A stretch of DNA of 64,000 bases, taken from positions 243,359 to 307,358 of the forward strand of contig NMRB01000068.1 in assembly GCA_002633025.1 (NCBI GenBank), written 5' to 3'. Position numbers and translations under genes: made by a program. The DNA is from Notospermus geniculatus (taxonomy: Eukaryota; Nemertea; Pilidiophora; Heteronemertea; Lineidae). Under the pieces are notes generated by a model that worked only from the letters and a program-made list of their open reading frames with translations, had not been told where the DNA came from and did no database searches. Below are positions 1 through 11,600 of the stretch, piece after piece. The first letter of the stretch is position 1, and each line of letters starts with the position of its first letter.

Positions 1-381
1 CCCCCCCCCAGTGCTGAAAGAGGATGCATGAGGAAAAAGGGTCCATAATCCCATCCCAGCACATTCAACAACAGTTTGCCTATTTGCAAATCGCATCTTG
101 GAGTGGAGTCGTGCTGTGAGTTTCAATAGTGTTATTATCGAGACGATGAATGCTCAGTTTGGAAACTTGCCCTTGGGTGCGAAATCTGATAGTGACATCT
201 GCCAATAGTTCTGAGATCTCGGTGATGCGTACCAACCTTGTAGAAAATGATCAAGAATTGTGTTTTGAAACCTTTCGTCAAGCATACTGTGGATAGCTGA
301 TAATTAATTTGTCTGTCATTATTCGTGATGGACAGTTTCAGACCGGTCCATTTCAGGTTCAAGTTCTCTGTCTCTTTCCAG

Positions 382-3300
382 GGCGTATGATTGATGTATC
401 TAAGATGCTGGGAGGGGAGGCGTGTATGTGGATGGAATATGTGGATGATACTGATCTCATATCAAAGTTATGGTGAGTTACAGTTCCATTTCACATAAAG
501 TTTATACATGGCCGTCTGCCCTGGACCAGTATGTAGGAGTAGGTGCCTCATTGGACTGAGTACTTCTGTCTGGACTTTGGAGAAAAGGCCGTGTTGCTTA
601 ATCGTGGCTGAAGATGTCACTTTTGTTGGAAGCCCTCCTAAGTCTAGGTTCTACACTTCACAGATTTGCTTGGGAGAGCAGGCCAGCCTTTGATATGTTT
701 CTGAATTGAGTATTTGCGATATTTATTGTTGATTCATCTTTTGTCTATGTCTAGGCCTCGTGCATCTGCCGTTGCTGAGCGACTGTGGAGTGACAAATTT
801 GTAAGGAACATTAACCAGGCAGCCCCGAGGTTGGAGGAGCACCGATGCAGAATGATATAGTAGGTGTACAGATGCGAATCTAAGCCGTTCTTGAAGCCCT
901 ATTCTTAAACACCTGGAGAAATTGGTGTTGCTCTGAATGGAATTGAAGTTAAGAACTTGGGCTCCATTTTGTATGAGTTGAAGACAAGTGGATATCTTCC
1001 TGGGTTGTAGGCAGGCAGGAAGGTGTAGTCATGTCTTTCAATTTTGCGTGAAAAATTGTTGAATAATGCCTGAAATCAGCAAAAATCTGTTGCAAATTCC
1101 GTGGGAATCATGTCAACAAGGCTGTGGCCTAGTAAAATAGGTGATTCCCAATTGAAACTTGTTCTTTCAGCCGTGGTTTCAAAGTGGGTGTTCTCAATGG
1201 ACCAGGACACTGCAAGCAAAAAATAGGCGTGGAAGTCGCCCCTGACAGCCATGAGATAAGTTCGGATGTGAAGCGACGGAAACATAGATTAGAACCGCAG
1301 GAGCAAATTATCCACAGGTTATTCAAGGTGAGGAGGGAATTCTCTCGACATGGGTTCGAGGGTCTAAATCAAAATACCCCTTAATTTGATTTTGTCTCTT
1401 TGTTTACGAAAGTGCATTCACTATACATGGCTGGAATAACACTTGGTGCTTTGTGGTAGCCGTGGTATTGCGACTTAGTACTGGCATGGCAGGACATTTC
1501 CATTGAGACCTGTTAACCCTTTTGTTGCGTCACCACTTGCACAGCTCAGTGAAGAGGGTGGCGACATTTATAATTCTGTTATCAAACTAAAAGTTCCGTG
1601 TGCGTGTCTTCAATCGGCATCCATGGCATGCATATTGAGTTAGATATAATATAATAATATTTCATGACGTAGATCAGCGGCACACATACATGATCACAAA
1701 CTTATGACATTGACCGAAGGTCGCGGCAGTGAAAGGGTTAATATCATAACAGCATCATGGTAGATTCCTAACTCTTTCAGCCAGGGAGTACAGATTTCTC
1801 TGGGTTGCGGGTTATCAGAGTGGAGCAGCAGGTAACCTGGCTTGTTCAGATTGGCTCCAAACAAGCTTATGCCTTAGACAAGCTCGTCGGTTTGCCCTGT
1901 CCTTAGAACATTTGCTTTCAGCATTGATATTTTATCCATCATGGGTTGAAATGTCATCCACTGCGAGTAAGATCAGGTGCTAGTAGATATGCAAGAGTGG
2001 CTGCTCTGTTTCCAAATAGACTGACGTCCACCACTGGTGTTTGCTATGCATGCAGTGACATCAGGCCAGTAGCCTAGTTGATGCATGCTGGAAGGTGCTC
2101 CGCCATTTGAGAGTTTTCGCATGTACCGGGTAGTTGGCTCTCGATGGGCAATTTAGTGTCAGTGGATTTTTAAAGGCAATTTAGCTAGAAGATGATTATT
2201 AGATTAAAGTGTTTGGTCTTTTGTTACTAATTCTCCTCTAGTGGATCAAGGTGAGACATGCTGTGTGGATTGCTATTTGTAGGGCAGACATCACATGCCT
2301 GTTGAATGGTGTTAAATTAATGCAGTAACATTTGCTGCAGTACATGTATTTACTGTGGCTTCAAGGTCTGGTTTCATTTGTGTATTATGAATCACATTTT
2401 CTTGAACTTGCTGCTTTCGGCACCTTGACACTACTTGTGGGTTGTTGTTTGGTAAGACACCATGATGTCACTGAGGGTCGTTGAGTGGGTGATGCACTCT
2501 CATGTACTATGCACAGTTGCTTATACATGTACTTGTGCATTCAGTGAGGGACTAAATTGTCAATAGGTGGCAGCACTGCACTGATGGTCGTGAACAATAC
2601 TATTCCTTTCCGTAAGAAGTTGACGCGGGATTGTAATGTGAATGCTTTTCTAAAGGTGCCTCTCCACGTGAGAGTTTTCTCGCAGAAGTTGGCTCACAAT
2701 GGGCAATTTACCATTATTTGTTCCTCACGGCTTACGCTGGGACCATGACACAACCAACTGCTCGCAGTTGAGTTGCCCATTGAGAGCCAACTTGCGCGAA
2801 AAAACTCTCATGTGGAGAGGCGCCTTTAGTATCCTATGGCAGTGATGCCTAATCCATGGTAGCCACAAGTTCCACATACCAGGCACATTGACAAACATTC
2901 CTGTGTAACTACCATCCACAACAAGCCATTTGGCGCAGTGTCTCCATAGGTTGGATGGAGTTCAAAAGTCTGGCTTTCCTCTAGTGAACCTTTTGTCTCC
3001 ACATTCTTCTAAAATCATGTTTATTTCATTTTAAATCTAGAAGCGTTATGAATCTAATGATTTCTGCCCTGCTGTAAGTTTCATTACCAAATCACATGGG
3101 GGTTTAGGCATGCATGCTTGACTACATTCTTACACCTTTGGTAAATCCATAAGTCCGGCTTGGTTGGTTCAGAGTCTAGGTCAAAGGTCAACTCATTGTG
3201 AACCTTGGGGGTCTATTCACAAAGCTTCCCCAGGCAGGCATTGTGCTATGGCTGCGTCATGATGTGATGGGTTCTATTTTGGTCTTTAATAGTGACGTGG

Positions 3301-4597
3301 TTAAAGCATGAAAATATGATTGAGACCGGGGGCCTGTTTCACAAAGTGATTTTAAGCTAATGGTACCTTTAACTAAATGGAAAATACATTGAAGTTAATG
3401 GTACCATTAGCTTAAAGTCACTTTATGAAACAGGGGCCAGGCGATTTGGGGGACTGTTGGTCATAGAGTGGACTTGTGAATAAGGGCGGTGACAGACTGG
3501 CGCATAAACAATGCGTCAGGAAAGCATTCAACCAATTAGGGAGGCGGTAACACAGACCGAAGCACCTACGAAAGAACCTGATTGGCGGAACGCCTGCACG
3601 ACGGGTCACGTATGCGCCAGTCTGTCACCGGCTACAGGTTCAAGGGCACTCATGAGGCTACATACTGCACTCTGGCTGCATGTGGAATTCATGAAGTGAA
3701 AGTATTACATATGAAATCTTGCATGCCATTGTCTATTGCACTTTGAGACACAAAGTGGAAACTCTGGGCATGGTGTTGGATCAACTGGGCCTGCAAGAAG
3801 CTGTTATCTGACAGGGTGGAGTTGAGGCCGCTCCCAGTGTTTCTTGCCTGACCTTCAATGGTGTTAGTTGCTGGGTATGAGGCATGCTTACTCAAAACTT
3901 GCATCTGGGTGAAAGATACTGAGTAAGCAGTGGTGGATTTAGGGGGTGCAGCTGGTGTGCCCCCCCCCCATGGCGGAAAACTGATGGTTTTATATACTTC
4001 AGATGCCTGGAAAACGCATATTTGGCATCACAGTTTTGAAAATTTTCTTGGCCCCTCTTTCCGGAAATCCTGGATTCGCCCCTGTTGAGGTGACTGTTCA
4101 ATTCTCCTCAGAATATAAAGGAGGTCAGATAAACTTTAAACTAGCAACATATACAGGGTCTCTGGAGTCTACCTTGACTGGCGTGGTCAGCTGAGTGCAA
4201 GGTCCATGAGCCTCTTGTTGAAAACAGCACCCGTACCTCCATTTATCCCAAAACATTATGTGTTCTCCATCTTTTCTTGCAGGATAACCTCGCCCAGATT
4301 CCAGGCATGACATCACCATTCCTCTACGGTCTCATCTTATTCCTGGTATTGACTATCGTCTTCTTCTTGGTGATGCAGCAGCGCGGGTACCTGCACGGCC
4401 GAGCTCAGGGAAAATGGCGAATCTTCCTCTTCCCACCTGTCCGCCGGAAAAATCTCATCATTTTCCCTATTATTCTTATAGGATTTTATGTGCTTTGGTC
4501 ACTGCCGATGATCCTTCAGACAGTGAGCACAGGGGGTATAATGAGGCGGGACGTGTTGGATGAAGTACAGGCGGCTGTTCGTAAAGCAAAACCCTGA
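382..4597 (+). CDS. HEXA/HEXB-like: Beta-hexosaminidase (GH20), 3' part, with C-terminal membrane extension
   Basis: Four exons are visible: 382-472, 755-859, 1171-1327 and 4283-4597. The gene enters from the left, so the catalytic Asp-Glu pair is outside the window. Exon 382-472 codes [16 protein letters not shown] and 755-859 codes [18 protein letters not shown] then EEHRCRMI. These are the hallmark C-terminal GH20 blocks (family form GGEACMWGEYVD, PRA.AVAERLW, HRCRM). Exon 1171-1327 gives [14 protein letters not shown], matching the end of lysosomal hexosaminidases (RG...P...G.C). Phases agree at every junction (2, 2, 0), with donors GTGAGT, GTAGGT and GTGAGG. The family removes terminal GlcNAc/GalNAc from glycoconjugates in lysosomes or outside the cell. 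Oddities: Met replaces the usual Gly in WGEYVD, and the frame does not stop shortly after the last Cys as in vertebrate enzymes but runs on 38 residues to a good donor. If that donor is not used, a TAA at 1382-1384 ends the protein. Family assignment is firm; the join to the last exon is inferred. Confidence 0.85.
2650..2829. mobile_element. MITE family A (CTAAAGGTGCCTCTCC ends), intact copy
   Basis: Arms of about 50 bp (CTAAAGGTGCCTCTCCACGT, then GAGAGTTTTCTCGCAGAAG and GGGCAA) and their inverted copy. Relatives at 36416-36563 and 48630-48787 are near full length; partial ones are at about 2100-2160 and 6740-6860. Confidence 0.75.
3331..3438. repeat. Foldback with GGCCTGTTTCACAAAGTGA arms
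   Basis: The left arm runs into TTTAAGCTAATGGTACC; the right arm is its complement, ending TCACTTTATGAAACAGGGGCC. About 108 bp, in the hexosaminidase intron. Confidence 0.75.
3487..3630. repeat. Inverted-repeat element with CGGTGACAGACTGGCGCATA ends
   Basis: 20-bp terminal repeats, exact in both arms, at 3487-3506 and 3611-3630. It lies 50 bases from the foldback 3331-3438. Confidence 0.75.
3931..4084. mobile_element. Diverged relative of the GCGGATCC MITE
   Basis: GTGGATTTAGGGGGTGC at one end and CTGGATTCGCCCCTG at the other, with a GCCCCCCCCC run and TTTTGAAAATTTT inside, as in 12208-12383. It lies in the intron before the hexosaminidase last exon. Confidence 0.5.
4283..4597 (+). CDS. Last exon with two predicted membrane segments, probably of the hexosaminidase gene
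   Basis: The acceptor tttcttgcag precedes an open frame of 104 codons ending in TGA. It codes two clear hydrophobic stretches: [19 protein letters not shown] (about residues 12-30 of the exon) and, after a basic loop [24 protein letters not shown] (about residues 55-74). A short charged tail ends in KAKP. The exon starts in phase 0, which matches the phase 0 donor of the hexosaminidase exon ending at 1327. I saw no other convincing coding exon in the 2.95 kb between them. I do not recognise the membrane domain as a named family. It may be a membrane anchor for the enzyme, or the last exon of a separate small gene whose first exon I missed. That it is a coding exon is well supported; its parent gene is less so. 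Confidence 0.65.
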   Translation, partial: DNLAQIPGMTSPFLYGLILFLVLTIVFFLVMQQRGYLHGRAQGKWRIFLFPPVRRKNLIIFPIILIGFYVLWSLPMILQTVSTGGIMRRDVLDEVQAAVRKAKP

Positions 4598-4858
4598 TTT
4601 AAGACCACTTTAGGTTAAGTTAGTTCATTTTATGCCAAAAAGGAAAAATGGTTGGTTTACTCCACTTTGAGATAAAGAAAGATTGGTGGCCAAGTTTAAA
4701 CTATGAAATCATGGTTTCAACTCCAATTTCCTCGAATCAAAAGATACCTAACCTAAGTAGCTTCTTTTCCTAGGGGGTGTGAAATTGCAAATTTTATACG
4801 ACAAGCCACGCTCTGGTGGAGAAATGTTCCATCCAAGAGGATAGGTCCTCCTACTTGC

Positions 4859-4864
4859 AATAAA
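4859..4864 (+). other. Candidate polyadenylation signal AATAAA
   Basis: AATAAA lies 262 bases after the stop codon of the exon 4283-4597 on the same strand, a plausible 3' UTR length. A second AATAAA lies near 7576. Not tested against transcripts. Confidence 0.4.
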
Positions 4865-5981
4865 ATAGCTTGATTTAGCTCATGATGTCATGGTGCAGTG
4901 CTGAGTCTGAACTAGGATGTCTCAGGCTCCGTGCACGACTGTTGACATTCCATAACAAGTGTACTACTCGAGCAGAGATGTTGATGTACACATAGCATGG
5001 AGTTTGACCGCAGTGTGTGGCAAGCTCTGTGCTGCTTGTTGGTCTCAAATTGACCAATGATGCAAGAGATAAGATTTTGACAGATTTCGTGAGTAGCACA
5101 GTTATTGCAGTGTAGTTGGAGATACAGAATCTTTTGTAGTGAAGTTGTTTTTAACGGAGTAGGTTTTAAACCGAGAAGGAATGTTTTAAACTGAGTCCTC
5201 CTATCTCTAGTTGACTTCTTATCAATTGTACCATGTGTCGAGTTGTGGATGGGTGTTGGAGGCCTCCTGTGTTGGTTTTAATTTCAGGAAATTGGTCTTA
5301 TGTGTGTTATAATTCTGGTGGATGTTTTAGATTTTATTGTCGTAACGCCGGTTGGGCTCAGGAATGGGGCAAAAATCATAATCAACCACTGCCGAACTTG
5401 TAAATAAACATAAGGAGATTCATTGTCAAAGGCAAGCAGCCACTGTTTGTCAAATAGCCATAATCAAACTCCCCTCCTACTCTATTCGGCAGGGTCGCCA
5501 CTTGTACAATCAGCAGGATGATGTTTGATTGAAGTATTAGCCCTGTTTTGTGCTATCAAGTAGACTGTAGCATAGAGTATAGCTCTTACTTTGATCAGCC
5601 ACATCCCCACTGCTTCTAAGTGGAGACACTGCCTTTTACTATTGGAAGGCTGACAATTAGATTTGACAATTTTTCATTAGATTTTACCATTTTGAAACAC
5701 ATTTTATGTGAGAGCATCTCTACCCACCGTAAATAATATGAACCATGACTATGAGTTGTGTGAACTTGATACCCAAACTCTAACCTGCTTGTATTTTAGT
5801 TCTAGTATCTAACCTTAGGAACCAAATGGTTCATTGTGCCATATTTTTTTTGAAAGATGTATTACAAAATGCATATGTAGCCCTTAAGCCAACAAATTGT
5901 TTTACCATATAGATATGCCTTGTTTTGTAAATTTTAATGTCACTCAACTACTTAAAATTCAAGTCAAGTGTCTATGATTTC

Positions 5982-6090
5982 CATCCTTCCCTAGCAGGGC
6001 TTTGGTCTCGGTCCTCTTCATACACTTGCACACAGTGTGTGTATGTGGATGAAGGGGAGCAAGGTAAAAAACCCTGCTGTGGGGGGATGA
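5982..6090. repeat. Foldback family B (CATCCTCCCATAGCAGGG), copy 1
   Basis: The left arm CATCCTTCCCTAGCAGGGCT and a right arm ending AACCCTGCTGTGGGGGGATG. The same family occurs at 19649-19732, 29293-29402, 51732-51848 and 57686-57798. Confidence 0.7.
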
Positions 6091-7731
6091 TGATTTGCAT
6101 AATCCCAGCCAAAGCTGATGATGCATCTAGGATGTTGTCCTTAGGGCGGCCTCCAAGAAAATACAGCCACAGTGTCTGTTCAAGGCAATGTACTCCACCA
6201 TATCCTGTAGGTAGTTGGCGAGTTTTAAAGAAATCCCAAGGATTTTNGTTAATGAGTTGAATACTCAAAAATGACTGAATCATTAGGCAAATATTGTGAT
6301 GCACAGTTGAATTCAGTGTCATAACAAGAAATGTCACTCACTATAAGCATTAGATTTTACAATTACATTTTGTCTGGGAACAGTTTGTCCCAAGAAATTT
6401 AGTCTGGGATCCTGGGTTTTAAGTTCGGGAACATATTTGCACCTGTCATGAGTCTGTCTATATCTGATAAAAAAAGACGAGAGAATTCTGACCACCTTGA
6501 AATTTCTCAGTAGGGAAGAAAACACAAATTTATTTGCCTATGCATAGTTGCCTTAGTATTAGTAGCAGTTACAGATGGTTTAGTTGCAATGTATTCTCAG
6601 GTGCCATCTTTTACCTTCAACTCATGCAGGTTCTTTTCTTGATGAATAACGGACTGTGTGGTCAGTGGGTGTGTACCCTCCTTTCCTCATCACAGGCCTA
6701 CTCATTCCTAACCTCAATTTGCTCGTAAGTAGCATTTGAATGGTCTGTTTGGCCAGATTGGTCAGGAGCACTCCTCCTGTTGGTAATTTTACTGCACGAG
6801 TTTCTTTCACTGGGCAATTCACCGCATTAGTTTCCTTACGACTTCTGCTGAGACCAACAACACAAAATGACTGCCCTGAGACAGTCCCTATTCAGTGAAG
6901 AACAGTGCTTTAGTTGTATTCCATTATGTCTCTTACCTTATTATTAGAATATAACATTCCTGTTGTAAGTTCCAATATTCCATTTGGCACCTATACTGTA
7001 GGACAGATTTCATGATCAGTAGCCGCACACCAATGCATTGTTAGATAACGAGGCAGTTGTGTTTTGATATCTGGATCTGGCCACAATACAAATGTACTGG
7101 CTGAAAATACAAAGTGAAAGTTGATTCTGACCCCAATGTGTGGGATTCTGATCTTTCAAAGAGATTTGCATGCTTGATGAATGGTTGCAAGTGGGAATTG
7201 GACTCACAGCCTCAGAGGTGACAGGCATTCATGTTACACTACACCACTCTGACAACAACATTTGATCTTGACTTGTAGAGCTGAGACCATTTGATATCAT
7301 ACCCCACCTCTCTCTTTCCAATGCGACCCCAGATATCCTGAAAACCACTGTCACTAAAATCTGACTTCATATTAGATGTAATTATAGGATCGAGTCAGTA
7401 AATGACCTGCTATAGTAGGCCTAAGTTGCAATATATCTGTACGATGGACTTGTGGTGTATAATAATGCTACTGTGGAACCTATGTGTATATATTGAGTAT
7501 TTTTATTGAACTTGTTTAGAAATGCAGTTAAATTATGACATTGTTAAAATGACCTGTTTGACTTAGAAGTTTGGGAATAAAACAAGTTGGTGAAGATGTT
7601 TGTTGACTTTGTTTTTTCGGTTTGAACCTGAGAGCATGGGACCCAGGGCTTTGATAAAAGTTCTCTCCTTGTTTTCCGTTTATCTCATGAGTATGACATT
7701 ATCTCCTGCCCTAATTCATTGTGATGACATC

Positions 7732-7816
7732 CTAAAGATCCATTTCCACTACCGCGGATTCCGCTGCGGTTTGCGGCAAACTGGCATAATTCGCTGTAGT
7801 GGAAATGGGCCTTTAG
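7732..7816. mobile_element. Short MITE with TAA/TTA-flanked inverted repeats
   Basis: CTAAAGATCCATTTCCACTA against TAGTGGAAATGGGCCTTTAG. The ends and the TAA/TTA flanks fit a Harbinger-like MITE; the class is inferred. Confidence 0.5.
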
Positions 7817-7924
7817 AAAAGAGCAGGCATTTCACATTGTGGCAGCTAATTGGAGGATGGCACATGTAATGGGGGACTGCTGTTAGAGGGCACCACTAGT
7901 TGGCAGTCCTAGAGCGTCATGACA

Positions 7925-7980
7925 TTTGACGTCACAGAGAAGAAATGCACGTCACAACGTCATCCATAATGACGTGGAGG
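7925..7980. promoter_or_regulatory. CRE-like motif cluster upstream of LPCAT
   Basis: A full palindromic TGACGTCA at 7927-7934 is followed within 50 bases by further CGTCA/TGACG half sites. It lies about 0.65 kb upstream of the LPCAT start codon. CREB/ATF proteins bind such sites in animals. Use here is inference; an ETS-like ACTTCCTG near 8520 is closer to the gene. Confidence 0.3.
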
Positions 7981-8608
7981 CCATGACTTATGTCAGTAAC
8001 GTAAAATTTTCTGACGTTTAGGACCGCTAACAGGCGGCCTCAAATGGTAGTAAAAGTCTGCCCCTATTCTTGTAACTGGCATGGCACCAGTATGGTTGTG
8101 GAAGTGCGGGTGCTGCTGGGAAGGGTAAGTACCATATATGCTACCCTCTATTGGGAGAACACAGAACTAACTGCTTCCCAATGCCAAGCTTTGTCGCTTT
8201 CAGTGGTCTGTTATTTTTCATGGAAGGATTTGTAGTCATATTGGCCTACCGGTGCATATACCTCTCAAAAGTATTTATGGAGTGTTCAAAAAGCCCAGTG
8301 TTACATCAATTCTGTAATCAAATAAATTCACATGGGGAACACCTTATTTCATTGTTTTTGACAGGAACAGAGCACGTGTAGAGTGTTTACTAATTATGCG
8401 TATGAACCATATTAGGAGTGCGATGGTCTATTTATTATTCATAAGCTTTCAGTCGCGGCATTTGATTCGTCGTCGCAGTGATCACCAGTTTGATCAGTGC
8501 GCGTGCGTCCTACAGACTAATACTTCCTGTCGTGTAAAATAAGAAGTCGGCGTGATTTCTCGGATTTTTTCCGTATTTACGGCATGAAACCCTGCCACTG
8601 CATCATTT

Positions 8609-11600
8609 ATGATGCCACCAGGGGTGGAAAAAACTAATGGACTTGTTTCTGACGCTGTCAAGTTTGATAAAATAATGCATCCTTTTGAGTTTCCTCGCCA
8701 GAAGTCTCTGGTCATGCCGGAGATCCAGAACCCGTTTTCTCATCGTTTGCATTTCAACTGGTATGATTACGCCAAGGTGAGCATGCTTCGCGTACATTTC
8801 ATCATTTCTACAGCCGGCGTGCACACCCATTGTACACTGGTGCGTTGAGCCCGGTGTGTTCGCTTGGTTTTATGCAAACCACATCGCTTTGATCCATCCC
8901 TTCCTCTGAAAATCGCGAGAGAAGTCTTTGTTTTCCCCAAGACAAAAAAGTGACAGTTCCGACTTCTTAGTGCACATGTACTGAAAGTGCACGCGCGCAG
9001 CACACAAAGCAACATAGCAGCATGCTGACACACATTTCAATGACAGCGGGCATGGTGTGGTCTTTTGAATACAACTTTGACCAGGAGAGAAGGAGTGATT
9101 CATCGTCATATCAAACCTGCCAAGAAGCACGGAAGAGATTCTCAAAAAAATTCATCAGCGAGTTTTGTTTGGCCTAATGTTAGGCCATGCTGCGGGATGG
9201 GAACTTGGGTGTGCGTTTACCATCCACCACCCGCATGGTGGTGGCGCCACCGCATGAAAAATTCCATTATTTTCAAAAATGTCATTATTTCCAAAATTTT
9301 CCCTAAAAAGCTAAAAAATAAGCTCCAATCCAAGTGTCTTTTTTGTTCATACCCTCGAAAATGGACTGCCCTACTGTGATGTGTTTCAATCATTCTGTTA
9401 GTTGTTCATTGGTCACGATGTCAACGGATTCAGAAGCATATCACCACCATGACCAGGCCACTCTGCAGAATGGGAGATGGCTCCATCGCCAATCACTGTA
9501 TTTAAGAAAGACACTTGATTGTACTGGTAGTCCATACCTTGTTTAAAGTTGTTTTTCACTTGAAAATGAAAAGGGGTTAAAACAAAATAATGAATAATGA
9601 AAAAAAGCCTCACTTTTCAAAACGTTTTGGACGGTAAACTCATACCTAAGTTCCCATGGCCTTTTCTCCGGTCCAGACGCTGCGACAGAAAGAAAATAAC
9701 AATATAGGCTCCAGATCGTGAATTTAGGGAGGGAATTAAAAAGACAGCCTATCACAATATTAACTTGCCGTCTACAATCTATAAAGTATCAAAATCCATC
9801 TATCTCGCTAGACAAACGTCACACTGATAATTAAAACTTTTCAAACTGGGGAAATTGCAAGTTTGTATAAATCGAATGGTAGTATGAAGGGGCCAACTGT
9901 TTTTTTCAGATTGGGCTGATGACTATCACCATCTTCCCCATACGATGTCTGGCTATAGTACTCATCCTACTGTTAGCGTGGCCGCTGGCGTACCTTGGGA
10001 TGGCTGGCAGGAAGGAAGAGGAGAAGAATGAACCATTGACAGGATGGAGAAGGTAAATATCACCATAGAAATCTCATAAATATGATTATCTAAATATAAA
10101 TACATGTAACTAGTGATATGATAAAAATGATCCACTTCTATTGAGTACTGCTGTAGCTACAGTGTAGGCTTCTGTACCTTGTATGACTGAGGCAACACAC
10201 TGCAGATACTTCATAAATGCATCGTGTGTAGTGATATTACCGGTACTTGGACATAACTGACAGTGTGTTGGTTTCCTTTTCATGATCTGCTCATAAACTA
10301 TGACTTCATTTCCTGTATGAATGTACTTTTCCTGAAAAAGTCATGTGGATGGGGCTAATGCTTATCGGTTCAGCATCTGTTGCATACTCCTTGAAGTGTG
10401 CTGCCAAAATCGCTTTTTTTCAGCCCCATGTTGCTGGTATGCTGGTGCTCGCTCCTTCATGGAATATGTAGTTGTAACACAGGTTACTGAGTTTTCGCAA
10501 CAGCCTGGTTTGCCTATGACAAGGTTTAGGAAGGATTCCTTCCGTTGTTAAAGCCTACTCGAACAGTAGCTGAATCCTTGCGAAATGTTGATGCATTGTA
10601 CAATGTAGGCCTGACTGGGCTGTTGCCAAAATTCTCTAATGTTAGCCCACAGATTAACTGGCAATCTAATGCTGATGCTATAGACCTAATCACCATAAAC
10701 ATTTAAAATTTGCTTTGACTTTATCCCTTGGCTTTTGGTATTTAACAATGACCAGCTGTAGTCTAACCTTTCTCTTCATCTCTCTTCACAGTCGCATTAA
10801 AATACTGGTGGAAGTTCTCTGGCGAAGTATGTTCTTTGCTGGTGGATTTCATTGGATACGTGTGATAGGCGAACGCGCGTCGGCCATCAAGGCACCAATC
10901 ATTGCAATAGCCCCTCATTCCTCATTCATGGACGCTGTGGTCCCGTCGGGGTGCATGTTGTGGAGCGCAGTTGTTGCGAAGGCAGAAGCCGCCGATGTAC
11001 CAATATTTGGAAGTATGGAATGTTTTATGCAGCCTTCATCTGAATGTCTTGTCTTGTGGTATTGTTGGTGTCTTGGCCTTTATTTTCTGGTTTTCAATGT
11101 AGTTGCATGGTTATGTAGAAAAAAAAACTTCTTGCTTTTGTATGCCTTCCACTTCCAGTCAGGGGTAGCATAGTTCATCATGTACATTGTACCGGTACAT
11201 GAAATTATGGACAACAACATGTATCCGTTTGGGGACCTCTGCTATCCCTGTCTATGGAACATTCCTCTGTGCTTTGGATGTGCTGTACAATATTGTCGAC
11301 AGTCGAATCAGACCTCTTATTTTCCAGGGTGCAGTCTTCAATTTTTTCTCAAAATTTCCACGTTATTGCATTCATTGTCAATTTCCGCTCCATAAATTCA
11401 CAGCATGCATCCCACCACGTAACCTCCAAAGTAATGTTTTTTAACTTTGTTTAATGTTATACAATTTCTTCCCAATTTTAAATCCATACCATTCTGCACT
11501 TCATTAAATTAGGAATGTTTTAAAATTCAATTAGGGGTACATGTAATAGCCTGTCATTACCATGTTGGATTCTCTGTCACCCAGTCATCAAATGCTGTGG

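Larger units (their letters stand above)
4598..8608. other. Intergenic stretch, hexosaminidase 3' end to LPCAT start
   Basis: No coding exon recognised. It holds the likely hexosaminidase 3' UTR, a foldback element at 5982-6090, a single N at 6247, part of a foldback-like repeat at 6740-6860, a small inverted-repeat element at 7732-7816 and a cluster of CRE-like motifs at 7925-7980. ORFs here are short and overlap the repeats. Confidence 0.6.

Noticed and set aside
1-381. Left edge of the window
   Set aside because: An upstream hexosaminidase exon was sought here; none fits, so the sequence before 382 is taken as intron.
11041-11173. Open frame continuing past LPCAT exon 3a toward 11173
   Set aside because: After the GTATGG donor at 11013 the translation loses all similarity to LPCAT; it is intron read-through.
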